Shown here: positions 26,192 through 35,249 of the stretch, piece by piece
Position numbering within the stretch: position 1 is the stretch's first letter
Layout: the number at the start of each line of letters is the position of its first letter
From: Bradyrhizobium niftali
GTDB taxonomy: Bacteria; Pseudomonadota; Alphaproteobacteria; Rhizobiales; Xanthobacteraceae
Length of the DNA stretch: 64,000 nt
Direction: 5' to 3'
NCBI RefSeq assembly: GCF_004571025.1
Contig: NZ_SPQT01000023.1
Coordinates: 1-64,000 of the forward strand
Program-made: the position numbers and the translations under genes
Notes under the pieces: model-generated
The model's database searches: none
The model's input: only the letters and a program-made list of their open reading frames with translations
Told to the model about the DNA's origin: nothing

Positions 26192-27466
26192 ATGAACATC
26201 CAGACGCCGGTGAAAGTGGACAAGGCCGAACGCATGCGCAAGGCGCGCGAGGAGGCCTACGCGACCCCGCTCGCGCAGTTCCACCCCGGCGCGCCACGCC
26301 TGTTCCAGGACGACACGCTGTGGCCGTGGTTCGAGCGGCTGCGCAAGGAAGAGCCGGTGCATTATTGCACCAACGCCCCGATCGAGCCCTACTGGTCGGT
26401 GGTGAAATACAACGACATCATGCATGTCGACACCAATCACGGCCTCTTCTCCTCCGACTCGACGCTCGGCGGCATCTCGATCCGCGACGTGCCGGAAGGC
26501 TACGACTATCCGAGCTTCATCGCGATGGACCAGCCGCGGCATTCGGCGCAGCGCAAGACGGTGTCGCCGATGTTCACGCCGACGCATCTGGACGAGCTGG
26601 CAAAGCTGATCCGCCAGCGCTCGCAGACCGTGCTCGACAATCTGCCGCGCAACGAGACCTTCAATTTCGTCGAGCGCGTCTCGATCGAGCTGACGACGCA
26701 GATGCTGGCGACCCTGTTCGACTTTCCCTGGGAGGAACGGCGCAAGCTGACCCGCTGGTCCGACGTCTCCACCGCGCTGCCCAAGAGCGGCATCGTCGGC
26801 TCGGCCGAAGAGCGCCGCCGCGAGATGGACGAATGCTACGCCTACATGTCCAGGCTGTGGAACGAGCGCGTCAACTCCGCGCCGCGCAACGACCTGCTGT
26901 CGCTGATGGCCCATAACGACGCCACGCGCTTCATGGACCCCGACAACCTCATGGGCAACATCATCCTGCTCATCGTCGGCGGCAACGACACCACGCGCAA
27001 CACCATGACCGGCTCGGTGCTGGCGCTGAACGAGAACCCGGAGCAGTACGACAAGCTGCGCGCCAACCCTGCGCTGATCGACACCATGGTGCCCGAGGTG
27101 ATCCGCTGGCAGACGCCGCTCGCGCATATGCGGCGCACCGCACTGCAGGATACCGAGATCGGCGGCAAGCAGATCAAGAAGGGCGACCGCGTCGTGATGT
27201 GGTACGTCTCGGGCAACCGCGACGAGGAGGCGATCGACCGTCCCGAGGAGTTCATCATCGACCGCCCGCGGCCGCGCACCCACCTCTCCTTCGGCTTCGG
27301 CATCCACCGCTGCGTCGGCATGCGGCTCGCCGAGCTCCAGCTCAAGATCGTCTGGGAGGAGATGCTGAAGCGCTTCGACCGCATCGAGGTGGTGGGCGAG
27401 CCGAAGCGGATCTATTCGAGCTTCATCAAGGGATACGAGTCGCTGCCGGTGCGGATACCGGGGTAG
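26192..27466 (+). CDS. Cytochrome P450, CYP153-like (second of the tandem pair)
   Basis: 424 residues with ATG 26192 well placed. The same motifs as its neighbour: GGNDTTRNTMTG, PEVIRWQTPLAHMRRTA, and haem Cys in FGFGIHRCVGMRLAELQ (about residue 374). The two proteins align nearly without gaps and agree at most positions, diverging mainly in the N-terminal 25 residues and the F/G region, where substrate is contacted. This suggests an old tandem duplication with different substrate ranges. No electron-transfer partner adjacent. Confidence 0.85.
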   Translation: MNIQTPVKVDKAERMRKAREEAYATPLAQFHPGAPRLFQDDTLWPWFERLRKEEPVHYCTNAPIEPYWSVVKYNDIMHVDTNHGLFSSDSTLGGISIRDVPEGYDYPSFIAMDQPRHSAQRKTVSPMFTPTHLDELAKLIRQRSQTVLDNLPRNETFNFVERVSIELTTQMLATLFDFPWEERRKLTRWSDVSTALPKSGIVGSAEERRREMDECYAYMSRLWNERVNSAPRNDLLSLMAHNDATRFMDPDNLMGNIILLIVGGNDTTRNTMTGSVLALNENPEQYDKLRANPALIDTMVPEVIRWQTPLAHMRRTALQDTEIGGKQIKKGDRVVMWYVSGNRDEEAIDRPEEFIIDRPRPRTHLSFGFGIHRCVGMRLAELQLKIVWEEMLKRFDRIEVVGEPKRIYSSFIKGYESLPVRIPG

Positions 27467-27477
27467 GCTCTATCCTC

Positions 27478-27557
27478 CGTCATTGCGAGCGCAGCGAAGC
27501 AATCCAGAATCCCACCGCGGAGACAGTCTGGATTGCTTCGCTGCGCTCGCAATGACG
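27478..27557. repeat. Palindromic intergenic repeat, type A (complete copy)
   Basis: cgtcattgcgagcgcagcga ... tcgctgcgctcgcaatgacg: the 20-base ends are perfect complements, with the inner pair agcaatccaga/tctggattgct. A second small hairpin (cgccccgcctgcggggagagg) lies at about 27694-27720. Together they fill the gap between the convergent P450 and LysR genes. Confidence 0.9.
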
Positions 27558-27738
27558 AGTTCCGGGATGCACATGCGCACCAAATTCGCCGTGCCCCTGG
27601 CCCAGCTATAAAATTTCGGCATGACAGGTCGCGCCAAAAGCGAAGGGTCGGCGGCTAGCTGGTGTCCTAAGCATTCACCGCGCGCTCGGTGCGCTCCCTC
27701 GCCCCGCCTGCGGGGAGAGGCGAAGAATGCACCGGCAC

Positions 27739-28659
27739 TCAAGCCAACTTGATGTCCCAGACCCCTTCCTTGCGGCAGGCGGCGACTTCCTCGCGCAGGA
27801 GCGCGGTGATGGCCAGCGAGGCCGTCGAGGCCGGGCGGTCGATCGGAGAAGCGAAAATGAGCTCGCGCGTCATCGGCTTGGACACGACGGCAGTTTCCAG
27901 CCGCCCGTCCGCGACCTCGCCGTGGACCGACGAGGGCGGCAGCAGCGCGAAACCGAGCCCCTCCTCCACGAGGCTCGTCAGCACGCGAAACGAATCCGCC
28001 TCGAGCTGGACGTTGAGCTTGATCTTGCGCTGGGCGGCCGCGTGCTCGATCAGCGCACGGAGGCCGTGGGAATGACTGGGCAGCACCAGCCGCTGCCGCA
28101 GCAGCCAGCCGACATCGACGCTCTTCTTGCGCGCGAGGCCGCAGCCGCGCGGGCCGACCGCAACGATGTTGTCGCGGCCGAGGCTCTGCACATTGAGGTG
28201 CAGATCCGCCGAGCGGCCGTAGAGGATGGCGAGATCCATCTCGCCGCGGTGCAGCCATTCGACGAGGTGGCCGCTGTAGCTCTCGACGATGCGCAGCGAA
28301 ATGCCGGGAAATGTCTCGACGCAGCGCCGCGCGAAGCGCGCCGAGAGCACGCAGCTCACGGTCGGAACCAGGCCAAGCACGACCTGGCCGGACGGCGGCC
28401 CCTTGGCCGACTGGATGTCGTCGCGGATCTGGTCGATCTGCCGCACGATGCCGGACGTGCGAGCGAGCAGAAGCTGCCCGGCATCGGTCAGCACCATGCC
28501 GCGGCCGTTGCGCGTGAACAGCTCGACGCGCAGCTCGTGTTCCAGAAGCTTGATCTGGCGGCTGAGCGCCGGCTGCGCCACGCGCAGCGTGTCGGACGCC
28601 TTGGAGAGGCTGCCGAGCTCCGCCACACAACTGAAGGTCCTGAGCTGTCGGAAATCCAT
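27739..28659 (-). CDS. LysR-family transcriptional regulator
   Basis: 306-residue LysR protein. HTH in residues 1-60 (MDFRQLRTFSCVAELGSLSK, VAQPALSRQIKLLEHELRVE), then the effector domain (SGQVVLGLVPTVSCVLSARF...). It resembles the Nac/CbL-like branch by its N-terminus. ATG 28659; the frame runs on to 28707 without support. It is divergent from the acyl-CoA dehydrogenase gene at 28785; the 125-bp gap carries gctatagc (28690-28697), a perfect 8-base dyad near the LysR start. It is the likely regulator of the downstream CoA/benzoylformate cassette. Confidence 0.9.
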   Translation of the reverse strand: MDFRQLRTFSCVAELGSLSKASDTLRVAQPALSRQIKLLEHELRVELFTRNGRGMVLTDAGQLLLARTSGIVRQIDQIRDDIQSAKGPPSGQVVLGLVPTVSCVLSARFARRCVETFPGISLRIVESYSGHLVEWLHRGEMDLAILYGRSADLHLNVQSLGRDNIVAVGPRGCGLARKKSVDVGWLLRQRLVLPSHSHGLRALIEHAAAQRKIKLNVQLEADSFRVLTSLVEEGLGFALLPPSSVHGEVADGRLETAVVSKPMTRELIFASPIDRPASTASLAITALLREEVAACRKEGVWDIKLA

Positions 28660-28784
28660 GCTTGCCAATCCTGGAAGGCTACTCCATACGCTATAGCAAA
28701 TGAGCATAGGGGGCTGGCGTTGTTTTCACAACGCCGGAGGATCGGCCGGCGTTATCTTAACTGCGGCACCAAACGGGAAACGCC

Positions 28785-29954
28785 ATGAGTGAAGAACACC
28801 ACACCGAAGATCACGCCGATATCCGCGAAGCCGTCGCAAAGCTCTGCGCGCAGTTTCCCGGCGAATACTGGCGCAAGCTCGATCGCGAGATGGCCTACCC
28901 GACGGCCTTCGTCGACGCGCTGACCGCGGCCGGCTATCTCTCGGTGCTGATCCCCGAGGAATATGGCGGCGCGGGCCTGAAGCTTTCCGCGGCGGCGGCG
29001 ATCCTCGAAGAGATCCAGCGTGCGGGGTGCAACGGCGGCGGCTGCCACGCCCAGATGTACACGATGGGCACGGTGCTGCGGCACGGCAATGCCGAGCAGA
29101 AGGCAAAATATCTGCCGAAGATCGCGAGCGGCGAATTGCGCCTGCAGGCCTTCGGCGTCACCGAGCCGACCAGCGGCACCGACACCTCGTCGCTGAAGAC
29201 CTTTGCGCGCAAGGACGGCAACGACAGCTACATCGTCAACGGCCAGAAGATCTGGACCAGCCGCGCCGAGCATTCCGACCTGATGGTGCTGCTGGCGCGC
29301 ACCACGCCGAAGGAGCAGGCCAAGAAGCGCACCGACGGCCTTTCGGTGTTCATCGTCGACATGCGCGAAGCCAAGAACAACGGCCTCGAGATCCGCCCGA
29401 TCCGCACCATGATGAACCACGCCACCACCGAAGTGTTCTTTACCGACATGAAGGTGCCGGCGGAGAATCTGATCGGCGAGGAAGGCAAGGGCTTCCGCTA
29501 CATCCTCTCCGGCATGAATGCCGAGCGCATCCTGATCGCGGCCGAATGCGTCGGCGACGCCAAATGGTTCATCGCGAAGGCCGCGAACTATGCCAAGGAG
29601 CGCAGCGTTTTCGGCCGGCCGATCGGCCAGAATCAAGGCATCCAGTTTCCGATCGCGAAAGCCTACGCCTCGATGCGCGCGGCCGAGCTGATGGTGAAGG
29701 AGGCGACACGCAAATACGAGGCCGGGCTCGACTGCGGCGCCGAGGCCAACATGGCCAAGATGCTCGCGGCGGACGCGTCCTGGGAAGCGGCCAATGCCTG
29801 CATCCAGACCCATGGCGGCTTTGGCTTTGCCGAGGAATACGACGTCGAGCGCAAATTCCGCGAGACGCGGCTCTACCAGGTGGCGCCGATCTCGACCAAC
29901 CTCGTGCTGTCCTTTGTCGCCGAGCACGTGCTCGGCATGCCCCGCTCGTACTGA
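28785..29954 (+). CDS. Acyl-CoA dehydrogenase
   Basis: 389 residues, standard ACAD length. It has the FAD-binding segment AFGVTEPTSGTDTSSLKTFA and YIVNGQKIWTSRAEHSD, and the C-terminal THGGFGFAEEYDVERKFRET. The usual C-terminal catalytic Glu (Y-E-G-T) is replaced (YQVAPISTN), but a Glu sits in SGMNAERILIA at the position used by isovaleryl- and long-chain ACADs, so catalysis via that residue is expected. The substrate is unknown. First gene of a tight group: a CoA-transferase gene begins 10 bp after its stop. Confidence 0.9.
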   Translation: MSEEHHTEDHADIREAVAKLCAQFPGEYWRKLDREMAYPTAFVDALTAAGYLSVLIPEEYGGAGLKLSAAAAILEEIQRAGCNGGGCHAQMYTMGTVLRHGNAEQKAKYLPKIASGELRLQAFGVTEPTSGTDTSSLKTFARKDGNDSYIVNGQKIWTSRAEHSDLMVLLARTTPKEQAKKRTDGLSVFIVDMREAKNNGLEIRPIRTMMNHATTEVFFTDMKVPAENLIGEEGKGFRYILSGMNAERILIAAECVGDAKWFIAKAANYAKERSVFGRPIGQNQGIQFPIAKAYASMRAAELMVKEATRKYEAGLDCGAEANMAKMLAADASWEAANACIQTHGGFGFAEEYDVERKFRETRLYQVAPISTNLVLSFVAEHVLGMPRSY

Positions 29955-29964
29955 GGCAGCAATC

Positions 29965-31065
29965 ATGGGAGCACTTGACGGGATCAGGGTGATTGCGGTC
30001 GAGCAGGCGGTCGCGGCACCGTTCTGCTCCTCGCGGCTGGCGGATGCCGGCGCGGAAGTCATCAAGATCGAGCGGCCCGAAGGCGATTTCGCCCGCGGCT
30101 ACGACGCGGCGGCCAAGGGCCAGAGCAGCTATTTCGTCTGGCTCAACCGCGGCAAGCAGTCGGCGGTGGTCGATCTCGCGACGAAAGAAGGCTGCGCCGA
30201 GCTGGAGAAGCTGATCGCGAGCGCCGACGTGCTGATCCAGAACCTCAAGCCGGGCTCGATGGACAAGCTCGGCTTCTCGCGCGAGCGGCTCCTGAAGGAC
30301 TATCCGAAGCTGATCTCCTGCACCATCACCGGCTATGGCGACGAGGGCCCTTACGCGCACCGCAAGGCCTATGATCTGCTGATCCAGGCCGAGAGCGGGC
30401 TGGCCTCGATCACCGGCAATCCCGACGGCGCCTCGCGCGTCGGCATGTCCATCGTCGACGTCGCAACCGGCGCCACCGCGCATGCGGCGATCCTGGAGGC
30501 GCTGATCGCGCGCGGGCGCACCGGCAAGGGCGCCGATATCCGCATTTCCATGTTCGACGTGATGGCGGACTGGTGCACCGTGCCGCTGCTCAATTCCGAG
30601 GCCGGCAATCCGCCGAAGCGCATGGGCCTGCGCCATCCCTCGATCGCGCCCTATGGCGTGTTCACCTCGAAAGACGGCAAGGACATCCTGATCTCGATCC
30701 AGAGCGAGCGGGAGTGGAAGACGCTCTGCGTGAAGGTGCTCGACCAGCCGGACCTGCCCGCCGATCCGCGCGTCGCCAACATGGTCGAGCGCGTGCGCAA
30801 CCGCGACTTCACCGACAAGACGGTGGCGGATGCCTTCGGCAAGATGACGCGCGACGAACTGCTCAAACGCCTGTCGGACGCCGACATCGCGTTTGCCGAG
30901 GTCAACACCATGGCCGACCTCACCAACCACCCGCACCTGCGCCGCATCGAGGTGGACACGCCGAACGGCCGCGTCAGCTATCCCGCGCCGGCGCCGATCA
31001 TCGTCGGCGAGAGCCGCGCTTACGGTGCCGTGCCGGCCATCGGCGAACGTCCATCCAAGAAATAA
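29965..31065 (+). CDS. Class III CoA-transferase (CaiB/BaiF family)
   Basis: 366 residues. CaiB fold: N-terminal MGALDGIRVIAVEQAVAAPF, GAEVIKIERPEGD, and the catalytic Asp137 in HRKAYDLLIQAESGL. These enzymes move CoA between carboxylic acids through an aspartyl-CoA thioester. The gene lies between an acyl-CoA dehydrogenase and a MaoC-type hydratase, so it probably activates the pathway acid. The start is ATG 29965; upstream frame residues belong to the overlapping dehydrogenase. Confidence 0.92.
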   Translation: MGALDGIRVIAVEQAVAAPFCSSRLADAGAEVIKIERPEGDFARGYDAAAKGQSSYFVWLNRGKQSAVVDLATKEGCAELEKLIASADVLIQNLKPGSMDKLGFSRERLLKDYPKLISCTITGYGDEGPYAHRKAYDLLIQAESGLASITGNPDGASRVGMSIVDVATGATAHAAILEALIARGRTGKGADIRISMFDVMADWCTVPLLNSEAGNPPKRMGLRHPSIAPYGVFTSKDGKDILISIQSEREWKTLCVKVLDQPDLPADPRVANMVERVRNRDFTDKTVADAFGKMTRDELLKRLSDADIAFAEVNTMADLTNHPHLRRIEVDTPNGRVSYPAPAPIIVGESRAYGAVPAIGERPSKK

Positions 31066-31080
31066 CAAGAGCGAGGCGTC

Positions 31081-31932
31081 ATGACCGAGAAGCTCGACAT
31101 CGATCATCTCAGGCAATGGATCGGCCGCAGCACGGAGGCCACCGACATCGTCACCGCGCAGCTCGTGAAGGGCCTGCGCGCGACGCTGTTCCAGGAGGTC
31201 GGCGAGCCCAAGAAGGGCGACGCCGCGCCGTTCACGGTGCACTGGTGCCTGGCGCAGCCGGTGTTTCCGATGTCGATGCTGGGGCCCGACGGCCACCCCA
31301 CGCGCGGCGGCTTCCTGCCGCCGGTGCCGCTGCCGCGCCGGATGTGGGCCGGCGGCGAGATCGAATTTCTGGGGCCACTCCGCGTCGGCGATGAATCGAC
31401 GCGGACCTCGCGCATCGCCGACGTCACGGTGAAATCAGGCTCGACCGGCACGCTGTGCTTCGTCGCGGTCGAGCACACCGTGACCTCACCGCGCGGCGTC
31501 GCCATCCGCGAGCGGCAGGACATCGTCTATCGCGAGATAACGAGCGGCGCGCCTGCCGGCGCCAAGGCCCCGCCTCCGCCGCCCAAGGCGCAGCATCGCG
31601 AGACGCATGTGTCCGATCCGGTGCTGCTGTTCCGCTACTCGGCGCTGACCTTCAACGGCCACCGCATTCACTACGACCGCGACTACGTCACCAAGGTCGA
31701 GGGCTATCCGGGCCTGATCTTCCACGGCCCGTTGCAAGCGGCGCTCATCATCGAGATGGCAGCCAGGCTTCGCGCCGGCAAGGCTCCGAAGAAGTTTACC
31801 TATCGCGGGCTTCAGCCGCTGTTCGAAGGCACGGAGTTCTCCATCAACGCCAACGAGACCGAGGCGGGCATGGAGCTGTGGACCGCGAATGCGGAGGGAC
31901 AGCCGACGATGAAGGGCACGGCGGTGTGGTAG
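31081..31932 (+). CDS. MaoC/FAS1-dehydratase-like hydratase (mesaconyl-C4-CoA hydratase-like)
   Basis: 283 residues: an N-terminal MaoC-like dehydratase domain (FTVHWCLAQPVFPMSMLGPD, GGFLPPVPLPRRMWAGGEIE) and a C-terminal hot-dog half with the active-site-type stretch LTFNGHRIHYDRDYV (Asn/His and Tyr/Asp) and GYPGLIFHGPLQAALI. This architecture is shared with mesaconyl-C4-CoA hydratase and itaconyl-CoA/HTD2-type hydratases, which add water to branched enoyl-CoAs. It begins 15 bp after the CoA-transferase stop. Confidence 0.85.
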   Translation: MTEKLDIDHLRQWIGRSTEATDIVTAQLVKGLRATLFQEVGEPKKGDAAPFTVHWCLAQPVFPMSMLGPDGHPTRGGFLPPVPLPRRMWAGGEIEFLGPLRVGDESTRTSRIADVTVKSGSTGTLCFVAVEHTVTSPRGVAIRERQDIVYREITSGAPAGAKAPPPPPKAQHRETHVSDPVLLFRYSALTFNGHRIHYDRDYVTKVEGYPGLIFHGPLQAALIIEMAARLRAGKAPKKFTYRGLQPLFEGTEFSINANETEAGMELWTANAEGQPTMKGTAVW

Positions 31933-31973
31933 CGGCGACGTCGTCATTGCGGGCGGCGACGCGACGATCTAGA

Positions 31974-32103
31974 CCCTCACCCTGAGGAGCGCGCCCTACG
32001 CGCGCGTCTCGAAGGGCGAGGCCACCAGCCGGGCCTTCATCCTTCGAGACGCGCGAAGACGCGCTCCCAGCGACAACGGCTTCGCCGTTGCGCGGGGATG
32101 AGG
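31974..32103. repeat. Intergenic palindrome, type D relative
   Basis: Nested hairpins including gcgcgccctacgcgcgcgtctc and caacggcttcgccgttg, with ctcgaagg/ccttcgag arms shared with 15723-15860. It separates the hydratase from the benzoylformate decarboxylase gene but does not necessarily break the operon. Confidence 0.75.
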
Positions 32104-32123
32104 AATCAACAGGGACGGAAACC

Positions 32124-33746
32124 ATGTCCAAGAACGGCAAGACCGGCAGCAAATCCGTCACCGTCAAGCAGGCGACAATCGACCTGCTGCGCGCCTTCGG
32201 CATCAGACGCGTCTTCGGCAATCCCGGCTCGACCGAGCTGCCGTTCCTCAGCGACTGGCCCGACGACATCGACTACGTGCTGGCGCTCCAGGAAGCCTCC
32301 GCGGTCGGCATGGCCGACGGCTACGCGCAGGCGACGCGCAATGCCGGCTTCGTCAATCTGCATTCGGCCGCCGGCGTCGGCAACGCGCTCGGCAACATCT
32401 ACACCGCACATCGCAACCAGACCCCGCTCGTGATCACCGCGGGCCAGCAGGCGCGCTCGATCCTCCCCTTGCAGGCGTTCCTCTATGCCGAGCGCGCCTC
32501 GGAGTTCCCGCGGCCCTACGTCAAATACAGTGTCGAGCCGGCGCGGCCCGAGGACGTACCGGCCGCGATCGCGCGCGCGTATTACACCGCGCTACAGCCG
32601 CCATGCGGGCCGACCTTCGTCTCGATCCCGATCGACGACTGGACCCATGCCACGGCACCGGTCGAGGCGCGCAAGGTCAGCCGCGAGATCGGACCCGATC
32701 CGGAGGCGATGAAGGCGCTGGTTGCCGCACTCGGTTCCGCAAGACACCCAGCCCTCGTCGTCGGCCCCGGCGTCGACCGCGCCGGCGCGGTCGATCTGAT
32801 GGTGCGCGTCGCCGAGAAGGCCAAGGCGAGCGTCTGGGTCAGCCCGTTCTCGGCGCGCTGCTCGTTCCCCGAGCGACATCCGCAGTTCGCCGGCTTCCTG
32901 CATGCCTCGCCGGCGCAACTCTCCGACGCGTTGCGCGAGCACGATCTCGTCGTCGTGGTCGGTGCACCCGTGTTCACCTTCCATGTCGAGGGACACGCCG
33001 CGATCTTCGATGGCGGCGCGACGATCTTCCAGATCACGGATGATCCGGATGCCGCGGCGGTGACCCCGGTCGGCACCAGCATCGTCGCCACGATGAAGCC
33101 GGCGCTCACCATGCTGCTCGACCTGCTGCCGGAGAGCAAACGCGCGGCGCCCAAAGGCCGCACGCTGCCGCCGGCGCCGCAGGCCGCCGATCCGCTGCCG
33201 GTCGAATTCCTGCTGCATTCGCTGTCTCAGGCTATGCCTGATGGCGCATCGCTGGTCGAGGAAGTGCCCTCGCACCGGCCGGCGATGCAGAAGTTCATGC
33301 CGATGCGCGGCCAGGACAGTTTCTACACCATGGCGAGCGGCGGCCTCGGCTACAGCCTGCCGGCCGCGGTCGGCGTGGCGCTCGGCAAGCCGAAGAGCCG
33401 CACAGTGTGCCTGATCGGCGACGGCTCGGCGATGTATTCGATCCAGGCGCTGTGGACCGCCGCGCAACGCAAGCTGCCGCTGACCGTCGTCGTCATCAAC
33501 AATTCAGGCTACGGCGCGATGCGCTCGTTCAGCCAGGTGATGCAGGTGAGGAACGTGCCCGGGCTGGAATTGCCGGGCATCGACTTCGTGCGGCTCGCCG
33601 AGGGCATGGGCTGCCACGCGGTGCGGGTGAGCAAGGCCGCAGAGCTGGCTGAGGCGCTGAAGTGCGGGATGGCGTACGACGGCACGAGCCTCGTGGAGGT
33701 GGTCGTGGATTCGGCGGTGCCGGTGCTGTACGGGCAGAAGCATTAG
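32124..33746 (+). CDS. mdlC: Benzoylformate decarboxylase-like ThDP enzyme
   Basis: 540 residues. Signature residues of benzoylformate decarboxylase are present: Ser in VFGNPGSTELPFLSDW, Glu in LALQEASAVGMADGYAQA, the active-site His in VNLHSAAGVGNALG, and a second His in GAPVFTFHVEG. The ThDP/Mg motif is GDGSAMYSIQALWTA...INN. The family converts benzoylformate to benzaldehyde in mandelate degradation, or acts as a carboligase. No mandelate racemase, mandelate dehydrogenase or benzaldehyde dehydrogenase gene is nearby; instead it follows acyl-CoA genes. ATG 32124; the leader lies in the palindrome. Confidence 0.85.
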   Translation: MSKNGKTGSKSVTVKQATIDLLRAFGIRRVFGNPGSTELPFLSDWPDDIDYVLALQEASAVGMADGYAQATRNAGFVNLHSAAGVGNALGNIYTAHRNQTPLVITAGQQARSILPLQAFLYAERASEFPRPYVKYSVEPARPEDVPAAIARAYYTALQPPCGPTFVSIPIDDWTHATAPVEARKVSREIGPDPEAMKALVAALGSARHPALVVGPGVDRAGAVDLMVRVAEKAKASVWVSPFSARCSFPERHPQFAGFLHASPAQLSDALREHDLVVVVGAPVFTFHVEGHAAIFDGGATIFQITDDPDAAAVTPVGTSIVATMKPALTMLLDLLPESKRAAPKGRTLPPAPQAADPLPVEFLLHSLSQAMPDGASLVEEVPSHRPAMQKFMPMRGQDSFYTMASGGLGYSLPAAVGVALGKPKSRTVCLIGDGSAMYSIQALWTAAQRKLPLTVVVINNSGYGAMRSFSQVMQVRNVPGLELPGIDFVRLAEGMGCHAVRVSKAAELAEALKCGMAYDGTSLVEVVVDSAVPVLYGQKH

Positions 33747-33767
33747 GCGGCGCGGTATATCCACATC

Positions 33768-33888
33768 GTCGTCCCGGCGAAGGCCGGGACCCATACCCAC
33801 AAGCAGGAGTTTGGCGAGGACTCGTGGTGGGAGTGTCGCACCATAACTCCTCCCTGGGGTTATGGGTCCCGGCCTTCGCCGGGACGAC
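33768..33888. repeat. Palindromic intergenic repeat, type B (second copy)
   Basis: gtcgtcccggcgaaggccgg and ccggccttcgccgggacgac as in 12093-12219, with a different centre. It lies between the convergent decarboxylase and SDR genes and probably acts as a terminator for both. Confidence 0.88.
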
Positions 33889-33922
33889 ATTGAATGTTTG
33901 GCGCCACCACCCGCAAGCAAAA

Positions 33923-34699
33923 CTACGACGCCAGAAATCCCCCGTCCGCCGCCAGCACGTGGCCGACCACGTAGGACGACGCGTCCGACGACAGCCACAC
34001 CACGGCCTCCGCGACTTCCTCCGGACTCCCCATCCGCCGCAGCGGCAGGCCTGCGCTGACCGTCGCGACATCGCCGACGCCGGCGCGCAGCATCATGTCG
34101 GTGACGACGCGACCGGGCGCGATGGCGTTGATGCGGATGCCCCGCGGGGCGTTCTCCATGGCGGCCGAGCGCGTCAGCGAGATCGCCGCGGCCTTGGAGG
34201 CCGAATAGAGCGAGAAGCCGGGATTGGGATTGCGTACGCCGCTGACTGAGGCATTGACGACTATGCTGCCGCGGCCTTGCGCCAGCATCGCCGGCAATTG
34301 GTGGCGCAGGCACAGGAACAGCGCGCGGACATTGGTGTCGAACACGCTGTCGTAGATCTCCATGCCCTGCTCTTCCAGTGGCGCCCGGCGCTCCTGGAAG
34401 CCGGCATTGTTGAAGGCAACGTCGAGCCGGCCGCAACTCTTCACGGCCGTGCCGACGAGGCGCGCCACGTCGTCCTCGCGCGTGATGTCGGTCTTGAGCG
34501 CGATCGCGTCCGTGCCGATCTCGCGGCATGCCGCCGCGGTCGCCTCGATCTCCGCTTCGCGCCGCCCCGCAACGATGATCGCTGCCGCGCCTTCGGACGC
34601 CATCCGCAAGGCCGTGGCGCGGCCGATGCCGCTGCCGCCGCCGGTCACCAGGCAGACCTTGTCCCTCATCCGCTGACCAGCCGGGGAAATTCCGCTCAT
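33923..34699 (-). CDS. Short-chain dehydrogenase/reductase under MarR control
   Basis: 258 residues: TGGGSGIGRATAL (19-31), NNAG at 97-100, catalytic Ser in NASVSGVRNP, Tyr165 and Lys169 in YSASKAAAISL, and C-terminal HVLAADGGFLAS. AGRREAE suggests NADP(H). The substrate is unknown. ATG 34699; the MarR-type gene is divergent and a 29-bp palindrome starts 36 bp upstream, so the SDR is the probable main target of that regulator. Confidence 0.9.
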   Translation of the reverse strand: MSGISPAGQRMRDKVCLVTGGGSGIGRATALRMASEGAAAIIVAGRREAEIEATAAACREIGTDAIALKTDITREDDVARLVGTAVKSCGRLDVAFNNAGFQERRAPLEEQGMEIYDSVFDTNVRALFLCLRHQLPAMLAQGRGSIVVNASVSGVRNPNPGFSLYSASKAAAISLTRSAAMENAPRGIRINAIAPGRVVTDMMLRAGVGDVATVSAGLPLRRMGSPEEVAEAVVWLSSDASSYVVGHVLAADGGFLAS

Positions 34700-34734
34700 G
34701 GGTCACTCCAAAACGCTTGCACGCGCCGCCCTGT

Positions 34735-34763
34735 GCATATAGTTGTATGATACAACTATATGC
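34735..34763. promoter_or_regulatory. Perfect 29-bp palindrome, probable MarR operator
   Basis: gcatatagttgta (34735-34747) and tacaactatatgc (34751-34763) are exact complements around tga. It lies between the divergent SDR (start 34699) and MarR-type gene (start 34775). The length and AT-rich core match MarR-family operators. It overlaps a possible ATG at 34760, an argument for the later start. Confidence 0.82.
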
Positions 34764-34774
34764 CGGGAGTCAAG

Positions 34775-35236
34775 ATGACCGGGCTATCGCTGATCGACGA
34801 CATCCGCGCCGCCTCGCGCCTGATGGTGCGCGAGCTCGGCTTCATGGACGCGACGGTGGCGGCGTCGGACTATCCGCCGTCGGCCGTGCACACCATTCTG
34901 GAGATCGGCATCCGCGGGCCGATGACCTCCAGCGAGCTCGGCGATTTCCTGCGGCTGGAAAAATCCAGCGTCAGCCGCCTGGTGCGCAAGCTGATCGATT
35001 GCGGTGAGCTGAAGGAGACGCCTGACGAGCGAGATGCACGCAGCAAGCTGCTGTCGCTGACGGCCAAGGGCCGGCGCACGCTGGAGGCGCTGCATGCGTT
35101 CGGACGGAGACAGGTGAGCGGCGCGCTGGCGGCGCTGACGGAGGCCGAGCAGCGCACGGTGCGCGAGGGCATGATGCTCTATGCCCGGGCGTTGCGGCAA
35201 AGCCGGGCGGAGGATGAGGCGCAGTCGGCGGCGTGA
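34775..35236 (+). CDS. MarR-family transcriptional regulator
   Basis: 153 residues. Winged HTH: HTILEIGIRGPMTSSELGDF, then LRLEKSSVSRLVRKLIDCGE and wing DERDARSKLLSLTAKGRRTL, flanked by dimerisation helices. I chose ATG 34775 because it has gggag at good spacing; ATG 34760 falls inside the operator palindrome. It probably represses itself and the divergent SDR until a small ligand, often a phenolic, is bound. Confidence 0.88.
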   Translation: MTGLSLIDDIRAASRLMVRELGFMDATVAASDYPPSAVHTILEIGIRGPMTSSELGDFLRLEKSSVSRLVRKLIDCGELKETPDERDARSKLLSLTAKGRRTLEALHAFGRRQVSGALAALTEAEQRTVREGMMLYARALRQSRAEDEAQSAA

Positions 35237-35249
35237 GGGGCACTCACGG

